Source of the DNA: Candidatus Neomicrothrix sp. UBA825
Lineage (GTDB): Bacteria; Actinomycetota; Acidimicrobiia; Acidimicrobiales; UBA8592
DNA: 15,774 nt
Assembly (NCBI GenBank): GCA_002295705.1
Contig: DBHP01000100.1
Span: 49,189-64,962 of the forward strand
Reading direction: 5' to 3'
The notes beneath the pieces are model-generated. The model did not search any database. It saw only the letters and a list, made by a program, of their open reading frames with translations, and had not been told where the DNA came from. Positions within the stretch are counted from its first letter, which is position 1. Every line of letters begins with the position of its first letter. Of the stretch, positions 7,282-14,100 are shown piece after piece. A program made the position numbers and the translations under genes.

Positions 7282-7740
7282 TCAGCAGTATTCAAGGGGA
7301 AGCTCGGTTGTGGCTTTAATGCGCTCCATGACAAAATGTGTTCTGACATCGTAGAGGTCAACCTCCTCGACAAGCTTTTTGTAGAAGAGGTCATAGGTTT
7401 CCATATTGGGAGCAACGACCCTGAGCATGTAATCAACTTCTCCACTTGTTCTGTATGCTTCGATGATTTCAGGAAATTTCTTTATTGCTGAAATGAAATC
7501 CGTTAACCACTCCGCGTTATGGCGATTGGTGCGTATCTCCACTAGTGCCAAAACTGATAGATTTATTTTTTCCGGAGTAATTATTGCTACCCTGGCAGCA
7601 ATTACTCCCTCAGCTTCCAAACGTTGAATTCTGCGCCAGCACGGTGCTGTCGTTAATCCAACCTTTTCTGCAATCTCTCTTGCAGTTAGGCTTGCATCAA
7701 ATTGCAAAAGTTCAATAATTTTTTTATCTATAACATCCAT
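7282..7740 (-). CDS. Lrp/AsnC family transcriptional regulator
   Basis: A 152-residue regulator when started at the ATG at 7740; a TTG 21 bp further upstream is possible, but the family usually begins with MD.ID as here. The N-terminal winged helix-turn-helix covers about the first 55 residues (ELLQFDASLTAREIAEKVGL, then TAPCWRRIQRLEAEGVI). The C-terminal RAM domain follows, with FPEIIEAYRTSGEVDYMLRV and the ending ATTELPL. These are the features of Lrp-type amino-acid-responsive regulators. The wording of the helix-turn-helix (TTAPCWRRIQRLE) resembles proteobacterial members more than typical actinobacterial ones, from memory. No Shine-Dalgarno precedes the ATG. Its upstream region is very AT-rich with inverted repeats, fitting autoregulation. 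It stands between nusG and rplK on the opposite strand. Confidence 0.9.
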   Translation of the reverse strand: MDVIDKKIIELLQFDASLTAREIAEKVGLTTAPCWRRIQRLEAEGVIAARVAIITPEKINLSVLALVEIRTNRHNAEWLTDFISAIKKFPEIIEAYRTSGEVDYMLRVVAPNMETYDLFYKKLVEEVDLYDVRTHFVMERIKATTELPLEYC

Positions 7741-7854
7741 AATTAATAATATTATGCTCAAAATATCAATAAATTAGATATATATATTAAATAATATAAT
7801 TATTATGCAATTATTTAATAAAAGGATGCGCCCCTCCAGTGTTAGGTTCAAAGT
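7741..7854. promoter_or_regulatory. AT-rich divergent control region between asnC-type gene and DUF6356-like gene
   Basis: The first 80 bases contain only 7 G or C. They hold a perfect 10-bp palindrome (ATAATATTAT, 7746-7755), a 15-bp inverted repeat AATAAT-ATA-ATTATT (7790-7804), an 11-bp perfect inverted repeat (7785-7795 with 7810-7820) and two copies of ATTATGC 51 bp apart (7751 and 7802). Lrp-family proteins bind degenerate AT-rich palindromes in phased arrays, so this is the probable operator and promoter of both flanking genes. Exact -10 and -35 boxes cannot be chosen in such AT-rich DNA. Confidence 0.6.
7785..7820. repeat. 11-bp perfect inverted repeat, candidate Lrp/AsnC-type operator
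   Basis: TATTAAATAAT (7785-7795) and ATTATTTAATA (7810-7820) are exact reverse complements around a 14-bp spacer, which itself shares the shorter palindrome at 7790-7804. It lies 35-70 bp before the start of the DUF6356-like gene and 45-80 bp before the regulator start. High AT content raises the chance of random palindromes, but 11 of 11 paired positions is notable. Confidence 0.5.
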
Positions 7855-8109
7855 ATGGGCATCACAGAAAAGTTTACCGACCATCCGGCAAGTGTTGGTC
7901 AAACGTATTTTGAGCACTATAAATTTGCTGTCAAAGTTTCTGCAAGCCTACTTAAAGCATTTTCGGCATGTTTAATCCATGCTGTCTATCCGCCGCTTCA
8001 TAAAAATACTGCTAGTGCTACTATCGCTGAACTGCATCATCGGATTGAGCAGCGCAAGTTTTCCGAATCGATAGATATCTCTCACGACTTGGAACTTATA
8101 AAAGAGTAA
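7855..8109 (+). CDS. DUF6356-like small protein of unknown function
   Basis: An 84-residue protein. The order HPASVGQTYFEHYKFA (about 10-25), a hydrophobic segment (about 27-46, SASLLKAFSACLIHAVYPPL), then NTASATIAELHHRIEQR (51-67) matches, from memory, the small DUF6356 family, whose members share H-x-x-x-V-G-E-T-Y-x-E-H and a later H-A-x-x-P-x-L plus T-A-S. Function is unknown. The hydrophobic segment could be a weak membrane helix. The C-terminal 15 residues are acidic. There is no good Shine-Dalgarno at the ATG. It is divergent from the Lrp/AsnC-type gene, so it is a plausible target of that regulator. It is followed by rplK after about 100 bp with no evident terminator, so its promoter could also feed rplK. 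Confidence 0.65.
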   Translation: MGITEKFTDHPASVGQTYFEHYKFAVKVSASLLKAFSACLIHAVYPPLHKNTASATIAELHHRIEQRKFSESIDISHDLELIKE

Positions 8110-8210
8110 TTATTTCGCCTTCATTTCAAGAAGGATGTTATTAAGTGAGCTACTTCGCTAATTTATGGGTATATTGACGTCTGCTGAAAATTTATTCAGG
8201 AGTAATGGAA

Positions 8211-8636
8211 ATGGCAGAAAAAGAAATCGCTGCAGTTGTAAAAATTCAAATTCCGGCAGGACAGGCCTCGCCTGCCCCCCCTGTTGGAACAGCGCTGGGA
8301 CCTCATGGTATTGCGATCATGGACTTTTGCAAAGAGTACAATGCAAAGACTGAGGATAAACGCGGCCAAGTAGTGCCAGTTGAGATCACAATTTATGCTG
8401 ACCGTACTTTTTCTTTTGTTACAAAAACTCCGCCCACTTCATTTCTTCTTCGGAAAGCTGCCGGCCTTGACAAAGCTAGTCAGAATCCTGGAAGAGAAAT
8501 GGCAGGGTCAGTTACAGATGCTCAGATTACGGAAATTGCTGAAACTAAAATGCCAGATTTAAATACAAATGATTTAGATCAAGCTAAGTTGCAGGTTGCC
8601 GGTACTGCAAGAAGCATGGGACTTGAAGTTCATTAG
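8211..8636 (+). CDS. rplK: 50S ribosomal protein L11
   Basis: L11 of 141 residues, the normal size. The N-terminal domain has KIQIPAGQASPAPPVG and IMDFCKEYNAKT; the RNA-binding C-terminal domain has FVTKTPPTSFLLRKAAGL and ends VAGTARSMGLEVH. L11 sits at the base of the stalk in the GTPase-associated centre and binds 23S rRNA. The ATG at 8211 is preferred to one at 8205: GGAG at 8199-8202 is 8 nt from the former but only 2 nt from the latter, and MAEKE is a family-like start. Oddity: the usual VGPALG is VGTALG here (T27, equivalent to E. coli P26) and the following GQ is GP. It is separated from nusG by an inserted two-gene cassette. Confidence 0.96.
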   Translation: MAEKEIAAVVKIQIPAGQASPAPPVGTALGPHGIAIMDFCKEYNAKTEDKRGQVVPVEITIYADRTFSFVTKTPPTSFLLRKAAGLDKASQNPGREMAGSVTDAQITEIAETKMPDLNTNDLDQAKLQVAGTARSMGLEVH

Positions 8637-8695
8637 AAGCATGTCACTTTGAATACCTCAACTAAGTGAAGAAACACAATGAGGGAGAATCACAT

Positions 8696-8713
8696 ATGGG
8701 CTCAGAGTCCTGA
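8696..8713 (+). promoter_or_regulatory. Possible 5-codon leader ORF just upstream of rplA
   Basis: ATG GGC TCA GAG TCC TGA (MGSES) is preceded by GAGGGAG at 8681-8687 with 8 nt of spacing, a better Shine-Dalgarno than that of rplA itself. Its TGA overlaps by one base the AAAGGA (8713-8718) used by rplA, whose ATG follows 14 nt after the stop. This could couple or attenuate rplA translation. No expression evidence. Confidence 0.35.
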
Positions 8714-8727
8714 AAGGAATGTGTTCG

Positions 8728-9414
8728 ATGGTAAATGGAAAACGATATGAAAACGCTGTAAAGGCTTTTGATCGCGAGGCTACTTTTGCTCCAAGTGAAG
8801 CTGTTGCGATGTCCAAACAACTAGCGACTGCGAAATTTGACGAAACCATTGAGTTGGTTTGTCGACTTGGTGTTGACCCACGTAAGGCGGAAGAGATGGT
8901 CCGAGGCACGGTTGCTCTCCCGTCAGGAACTGGACGGAATGTGCGTGTTGCCGTCTTTGCACAGGGAGAAGCAGCCCTACAAGCCAAAGAAGCTGGCGCT
9001 GATCTTGTTGGTGATAGCGATTTGGCTGATGAAGTTGAAAAGGGAAACTTCAATTTTGACATTGCTATTTCGACCCCAGAAATGATGCCCGTCGTAGGGA
9101 AATTAGGGCGAGCTCTCGGACCGCGAGGATTGATGCCAAATCCTAAAACTGGAACGGTCACCGATAATGTCGCCAAAGCAGTTCAGGAGTTTAAAGGCGG
9201 GATGGTTGAATACCGAACAGATAAATTTGGAAATGTCCATGTTCCCATCGGCAAAGCGAGTTTCGATGAGGAGGCTCTCTTGGTTAACTTCGAGACTGTG
9301 ATTGAAGAACTTCAAAGAGTAAAACCATCTGGTTCAAAAGGGAAGTATCTAAAGAAAGTTGTAGTGAGCTCAACCATGGGACCAGGCGTCAAGGTCGACG
9401 AGAATAGTCTTTAA
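8728..9414 (+). CDS. rplA: 50S ribosomal protein L1
   Basis: L1 of 228 residues from ATG 8728, full length. KRYENAVKAFDREATF and KFDETIELVCRLGVDPRKAEEMVRGTV are the conserved N-terminal part of domain I; domain II follows from about residue 66; LGRALGPRGLMPNPKTGTVT is the family signature, followed by EYRTDKFGNVHVPIGK and a C-terminal SSTMGPGVKVD. L1 forms the mobile stalk beside the E site and in many bacteria represses its own operon by binding mRNA. ATG 8728 is chosen over 8719 because AAAGGA at 8713-8718 lies directly against 8719 but 9 nt from 8728. It follows rplK by 91 bp containing a possible leader ORF. Confidence 0.96.
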   Translation: MVNGKRYENAVKAFDREATFAPSEAVAMSKQLATAKFDETIELVCRLGVDPRKAEEMVRGTVALPSGTGRNVRVAVFAQGEAALQAKEAGADLVGDSDLADEVEKGNFNFDIAISTPEMMPVVGKLGRALGPRGLMPNPKTGTVTDNVAKAVQEFKGGMVEYRTDKFGNVHVPIGKASFDEEALLVNFETVIEELQRVKPSGSKGKYLKKVVVSSTMGPGVKVDENSL

Positions 9415-9468
9415 TCCGAAACGAATCTATCAGCGTAATTCTGCCGCTTCACGTTGCTACCGCAAAAT

Positions 9469-9498
9469 TTGACGATATGTTAGATGAGTAAATTTAAA
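9469..9498 (+). promoter_or_regulatory. Candidate promoter for the rplJ-rplL leader
   Basis: TTGACG (9469-9474) and TTTAAA (9493-9498) with an 18-bp spacer. The -35 matches 5 of 6 and the -10 4 of 6 consensus bases. The predicted transcript start, about 9505, falls at the left edge of the L10 leader, which supports it. Confidence 0.4.
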
Positions 9499-9509
9499 GC
9501 CAAAGAAAT

Positions 9510-9601
9510 TCGGTGCACCTAGTGCTTAATGAAATACGCCGAACGAGGTGAACAGACCAACGGAGTGTTTGCCTGTGGCGCACTCCAATTTTTTTTGGAG
9601 T
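9510..9601 (+). ncRNA. Ribosomal protein L10 leader (autoregulatory mRNA structure)
   Basis: The spacer before rplJ contains GGTGCAC, then TGCTTAAT, CGCCGA and GAGGTG in order. From memory these match the conserved core of the L10 leader, to which L10 (with L12) binds to lower rplJ-rplL expression. AGTG (9521-9524) can pair with CACT (9581-9584) and CGCC (9537-9540) with GGCG (9577-9580), adjacent on the 3' side and separated by an asymmetric loop on the 5' side, as a kink-turn leader would be. It ends in an attenuator-like hairpin. Confidence 0.75.
9562..9596 (+). terminator. Attenuator-type intrinsic terminator in the L10 leader
   Basis: GGAGTG (9562-9567) pairs with CACTCC (9581-9586); inside it GCC (9571-9573) and GGC (9577-9579) form a second short stem with loop TGT. 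AA and eight T (9589-9596) follow. It overlaps the 3' strand of the L10 binding stem, so the two folds exclude each other. A third option, ACTCCAA (9582-9588) with TTGGAGT (9595-9601), would also disrupt it. Confidence 0.6.
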
Positions 9602-9621
9602 ACTGATAGAAAGGATCTCCC

Positions 9622-10443
9622 ATGGGAGAGCCCAGACCAGAAAAAATAGCAATCGTTGCAGAAGTGCAAGAAAAGTTCTCCAATGCAGAAGCAGTCATTC
9701 TGACAGAATACCGAGGACTTGATGTGACTGATATGGCAGTTTTGAGGACTGCTATGAAACAAGCAGGCGGGGAATACAAGGTGTACAAAAACACTCTTGT
9801 ACGGGTTGCAGCAAAAGAATTGAACCTAGAAATTGAAGAATTACTTGTTGGCCCTACGGCAATAGCGTTTACTGGAACTCGTCCTGATGGCTCCAACGGC
9901 GACCCAGTCAGTATTGCGAAAGCCCTGACAAATTTCGCAAAGGACCACGAAGATCTAATAATCAAAGGTGGAATGCTTGAAGGGGCATTACTGTCTACTG
10001 AAGAAATCACAGCACTATCAAAGATCGCTCCTCGTGAAGAGCTTCTTGCTCGCTTAGCGGGGGGAATGGCTGCACCGCTGAGAGATTTTGCATCTCTCTT
10101 AAATGCGATTCCACAAAATTTCGCCTATGCGCTTTCTGCCCTAATTGAAGCTGGCGGTGCGAGAATAGGAACTGATGAAGCTGCTGATTCTAAGTCTGCT
10201 GAGGAAGCTCCATCTGAAGACGCTGAGGAAGAAATTTCTGAAAGTGTAGGTTCTTCCGAGTCAGGAACTGATGAAGCTGCTGATTCTAAGTCTGCTGAGG
10301 AAGCTCCATCTGAAGACGCTGAAGAAGAAATTTCTGAAAGTGTAGGTTCTTCCGAGTCAGGAACTGATGAAGATGACTCTGTTGAAGAGTCAGTTGAAAA
10401 TAATAAGATCGATGGCGACGCCAACGAAAATGAGGAGAGTTAA
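9622..10443 (+). CDS. rplJ: 50S ribosomal protein L10 with a long acidic, repeat-bearing C-terminal tail
   Basis: A 273-residue protein; L10 is usually 165-180. Residues 1-179 are a complete L10: the RNA-binding globular domain with AVILTEYRGLDVTDMAVLR (24-42) and YKVYKNTLVRVAAKE (52-66), and a helix (about 150-177, APLRDFASLLNAIPQNFAYA and on) that carries the L12 dimers. Residues 183-273 are an acidic tail: two 32-residue repeats starting GTDEAADSKS at 183 and 215, then a short third start at 247 and a D/E/N-rich end. Each repeat has 12 acidic residues and one lysine. The tail is in frame and ends 3 bp before rplL. AAGGA lies 6 nt before the ATG. L10 is the base of the L10-L12 stalk that recruits translational GTPases. 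The tail could alter stalk charge or dynamics, but its role is unknown. Confidence 0.93.
   Translation: MGEPRPEKIAIVAEVQEKFSNAEAVILTEYRGLDVTDMAVLRTAMKQAGGEYKVYKNTLVRVAAKELNLEIEELLVGPTAIAFTGTRPDGSNGDPVSIAKALTNFAKDHEDLIIKGGMLEGALLSTEEITALSKIAPREELLARLAGGMAAPLRDFASLLNAIPQNFAYALSALIEAGGARIGTDEAADSKSAEEAPSEDAEEEISESVGSSESGTDEAADSKSAEEAPSEDAEEEISESVGSSESGTDEDDSVEESVENNKIDGDANENEES
10168..10372 (+). repeat. 96-bp in-frame tandem duplication in the rplJ 3' end
   Basis: Unit 1 is 10168-10263 and unit 2 is 10264-10359. They are identical except for one synonymous change (GAG in unit 1, GAA in unit 2, in the GACGCTGAxGAAGAA segment). A further 13 bases of a third copy (GGAACTGATGAAG) occupy 10360-10372. 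Each unit codes for 32 residues. Confidence 0.97.
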
Positions 10444-10446
10444 ATT

Positions 10447-10827
10447 ATGACTACCAAAGAAGAGGTGCTCGAGGCGATAGCTAACATGAGTGTCCTAGAG
10501 CTAAGTGAACTCCTAAGTGAGTTTGAAGAAAAATTCGGTGTTACAGCAGCAGCGCCAGTCGCAGCTGTTGCAGCAGCTCCAGCAGCAGCTGGCGAAGCCG
10601 ACCCTGGAGAAGCTAAGGATTCATTTGATGTAGTTCTCACCGGAGCTGGAGATAAAAAGATTAACGTAATCAAAGAGGTCCGTGGACTTACATCCTTGGG
10701 ATTAAAGGAAGCAAAAGAACTCGTTGAGTCAGCTCCCAAAGCAGTGCTAGAAGGTGCTTCTCAGGAAGATGCCGAGAAAGCTAAGGAAGCTTTGGAAGCA
10801 GCTGGAGCTTCTGTAGAACTCCAATAA
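10447..10827 (+). CDS. rplL: 50S ribosomal protein L7/L12
   Basis: A 126-residue L12. The dimerisation domain is at about 1-31 (EVLEAIANMSVLELSELLSE), then an alanine/proline-rich hinge (about 34-50), then the factor-binding C-terminal domain from about 57 (FDVVLTGAGDKKINVIKEVR, GLGLKEAKELVE-like SLGLKEAKELVESAP). The C-terminal domain contacts EF-Tu, EF-G and other GTPases. GAGGAG in the last codons of rplJ is 9 nt before the ATG and the two genes are 3 bp apart, consistent with coupled translation and with the need for several L12 copies per L10. Confidence 0.97.
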   Translation: MTTKEEVLEAIANMSVLELSELLSEFEEKFGVTAAAPVAAVAAAPAAAGEADPGEAKDSFDVVLTGAGDKKINVIKEVRGLTSLGLKEAKELVESAPKAVLEGASQEDAEKAKEALEAAGASVELQ

Positions 10828-10845
10828 AATCTATCGGGTGACGCC

Positions 10846-10880
10846 TAATCTTCTAAAAACATGAATTTTTCAGAGGATTA
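10846..10880. other. 14-bp hairpin in the rplL-rpoB spacer, possible processing or attenuation site
   Basis: TAATCTTCT (10846-10854) pairs with AGAGGATTA (10872-10880), then AAAAA with TTTTT across a single bulged C, around loop CATGAA. That makes 14 pairs with one G-T wobble; two outer pairs (GC/GC) are possible beyond a mismatch. No T-run follows on either strand, so it does not look like an intrinsic terminator. The equivalent spacer in E. coli holds an attenuator and an RNase III site. Confidence 0.5.
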
Positions 10881-10934
10881 AGCAAAAAATGAACGAGAAA
10901 GACGTCCTGAAGTTAAATTTGGACAAAAATCGCT

Positions 10935-10962
10935 TTGTGTTTGTCGAAATAGGACATAGACT
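10935..10962 (+). promoter_or_regulatory. Weak candidate promoter for rpoB-rpoC
   Basis: TTGTGT (10935-10940) and TAGACT (10957-10962) with a 16-bp spacer, about 150 bp before rpoB. TAGACT fits actinobacterial -10 boxes (TANNNT). The rest of the 286-bp spacer holds the hairpin at 10846-10880, a small stem AGCGT/ACGCT (11060-11074) and a GGAGGAG (11025-11031) with no start codon after it. Confidence 0.28.
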
Positions 10963-11113
10963 TTAAGTTCTGCCCACTGCTAGGTAACAACGGATGTTTT
11001 TGCCTGCGCGTACCCAACAAAACCGGAGGAGTAGCCATCTCACTGCTCTAAACGAGAAAAGCGTAACAAACGCTGAATAGACCATCAACCCTTTCCAAGA
11101 CCAAGGAGCATTC

Positions 11114-14100
11114 TTGTCTTCAATCCGTAATCGTTATTCATTTGCAAATCTCGAAGAGGTGCTGGAACTTCCAGACCTAATCGCAGTCCAAAGAGAATCA
11201 TACAAGTGGTTTCTAGAAGAAGGTTTAGCTGAAACCTTTAGAGACATTAGCCCAATAACCGACTTCTCCGAAACCCTTCAACTTGAACTTGAATTTGATC
11301 CCCGAGACGAGGATCTTAACCCCGGACCGAAATATACCGTTGCCGAATGCAAAGCTAACCAAATTAGCTACACATCTCCTATTCTTGTCAGGGCACGATT
11401 CGGAAACCGCGATACTGGCGAGCTTAAAGAGCAAATTGTATTTATTGGCGAATTCCCCAAGATGACTGAAGACGGAACATTCGTTATAAATGGAACTGAG
11501 CGTGTAGTTGTATCTCAACTTGTCCGCTCACCGGGAGTTATCTTTCAACCTGGAGAACGGTACCGCCTCCGTAATTTATCCAGAAATCAATTAGTAACTG
11601 GAACTATTCATCCATACCGAGGTGAATGGATTGAATTTGACGTAGAACAAAAGCCAGGTAAAGACCCAACCGCTGGTACACGTATAGCCCGAAAGAGAAG
11701 GCTAAGTATCTTTACACTCATGAGAGCGTTGGGATTTGATGAGGAGAATCACCCAAATTTCCTACCAAGCTTTGTAAAACACTTTGACTTCCTTGAGCCT
11801 CAGTATCTTAAAGAACTCGAAAAAGTTTCTGATGAAAATATCCAAGAAGAAGCGTTACTTGAGATCTACAAACGAGTAAGACCAGGTGAGCCTCAGAATC
11901 TTGATGCAGCACGAAACTACTTCCGAAACGCATTTTTTGAAAGTAGACGATACGACCTTTCAAGAGTTGGACGCTATAAGTTAAATAGAAAGCTCGGGCC
12001 AGAAATAGACAAAATAGAAGAACTCTTCGGAGTTGAGTTAGAAAGGCCAGCCGAGGACGCAACAGTGCTCAGCCCATCCGAGGTAATAGCCACATGCACC
12101 TACCTTTTGCATCTCATGAAATTTGAGCCAGGCTACAGGCTAGACGATCAGGATCATTTTGCTAACAGAAGAATTAGAAGTGTTGGAGAATTAATCCAAA
12201 ATCAAGTCCGTATAGGCCTTTCAAGAATGGAAAGAGTTGTAAGAGAGCGAATGACAACTCAAGATGTTGAAGGTATAACTCCAACATCTCTAATTAATAT
12301 CCGACCTGTTGTTGCATCAATTAAAGAATTCTTCGGTACTTCGCAGCTATCACAGTTCATGGATCAAGTAAATCCTTTATCTGGACTTACACACCGGAGA
12401 AGACTATCAGCGCTCGGACCGGGAGGCTTATCTAGAGAGCGAGCCGGATTTGAGGTAAGAGACGTTCACTTCAGTCACTACGGTCGAATGTGCCCAATAG
12501 AGACTCCAGAAGGCCCAAATATTGGTTTGATAGGTGCCCTAGCCAGCTTTGGAAAGGTCAATGATTTCGGATTTATTGAATCCCCTTACCGTGTTGTAAA
12601 GAATGGTCGCGTTACAGATGAGGTCAGGTACCTAGCTGCAGACGAAGAAGAGGAATATGTGGTTGCTCAAGCCAATGCGCCTATCGATTCTAAGGGCAAT
12701 TTCGTGCGCGAAAGAGTGTTAGTTAGAAGATCGCCACAAGCCGCAACTCTTCAAGGATTAAAGACTGCTCTCGAGCAAGAGGTCTTCTTCGGAGCAACAA
12801 CAGAAATATCTTATGTTGCGCCCGAGGAAGTTCAACTTATGGACGTTTCACCACGGCAGATTGTCTCTGTTGCAACAGCGTTAATTCCATTCCTCGAGCA
12901 TGATGATGCGAACCGAGCACTTATGGGAGCGAACATGCAACGCCAAGCAGTTCCTCTCCTTCAAGCAGAGGCACCTTATATCGGCACTGGCATAGAGCAA
13001 AGAGCAGCATTTGACGCCGCAGACATGATCATTGCGGAGGGTAATGGGGCCATAGCAGAGATAACTGGAAATTCAATCACAGTTGAGTATGAAGCTGAAA
13101 AAACGCTTGGCAGAAAAACCTACAAATTGAAAAAATTTCAGCGTTCAAACCAGGATACGTGCATCAATCAAAAGCCATTGATACAAGAAGGAGACCGGAT
13201 TCGTAAAGGAGATGTGCTCGCTGATGGACCATCAACTGACCTTGGCGAATTAGCACTGGGTAAAAACCTTCTAGTTGCGTTTATGCCCTGGAAAGGTTAC
13301 AACTTTGAGGATGCCATAATCGTCAGTGAGCGCTTAGTTAAAGATGATGTACTCACTTCAATACACATTCACCAGCACGAAATTGATGCCAGAGACACGA
13401 AACTCGGATCCGAAGAGATCACAAGAGATATCCCTAATATTTCAGAGGAAATGCTCGCTGATTTAAATGAAGATGGCATCATCAGAATTGGAGCAGAAGT
13501 CGGACCTGGAGACGTCTTAGTTGGAAAAGTTACTCCCAAGGGTGAAACAGAATTAACACCTGAAGAAAGACTCCTTCGAGCAATCTTTGGTGAAAAAGCT
13601 AAGGAAGTAAGAAACACGTCACTGGTCGTCCCCCATGGCGAGACAGGAACTGTGATCGCAGTCGATAAATTTGTCAGGGATGGAGAACACGGTGCAGAGC
13701 TCCAACCAGGTGTAAATGAACTTGTCAGAGTATACGTGGCGCAGAAACGAAAAATCAGCGTTGGAGACAAGCTTGCAGGAAGACACGGAAACAAAGGTGT
13801 TATATCCACAGTCCTTCCTGTTGAAGATATGCCTTTCATGGAAGACGGAACACCAGTCGACATTGTTCTGAATCCTCTCGGCGTACCATCGCGAATGAAC
13901 ATCGGACAAGTCCTTGAGGCTCACCTCGGTTACGCTGCGCGATGGGGTTGGGAAATAAACGGCAATGCGGTAGGCAACGATCCGATCTCTAACACTGCAA
14001 GAAAAACACGACCTAGAACTGAGCCATCTAAATTTCTAGCAACGCCAGTCTTTGATGGCGCAAAATGGGACGAAGAAGAGTTAGCTGGGAAACATCCAAC

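Noticed and set aside
7277..7288. CTGC-CTCA-GCAG stem at the nusG/asnC convergent junction as a bidirectional terminator
   Set aside because: Four pairs only and no T-run on either side.
8118..8134. CCTTC/GAAGG hairpin after the DUF6356-like gene as a terminator
   Set aside because: Only five pairs and no T-run follows, so intrinsic termination is not supported.
10125..10424. Long reverse-strand open frame across the rplJ repeat
   Set aside because: It is a mirror of the acidic repeat codons; the plus-strand L10 frame explains the region, and the reverse product is a serine-rich low-complexity sequence.
11025..11031. GGAGGAG as a ribosome site for an additional gene before rpoB
   Set aside because: No ATG, GTG or TTG follows at a usable distance.
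13369..13902. Reverse-strand open frame of 177 codons inside rpoB
   Set aside because: Falls wholly within the highly conserved rpoB coding sequence, with no recognisable family or ribosome site.
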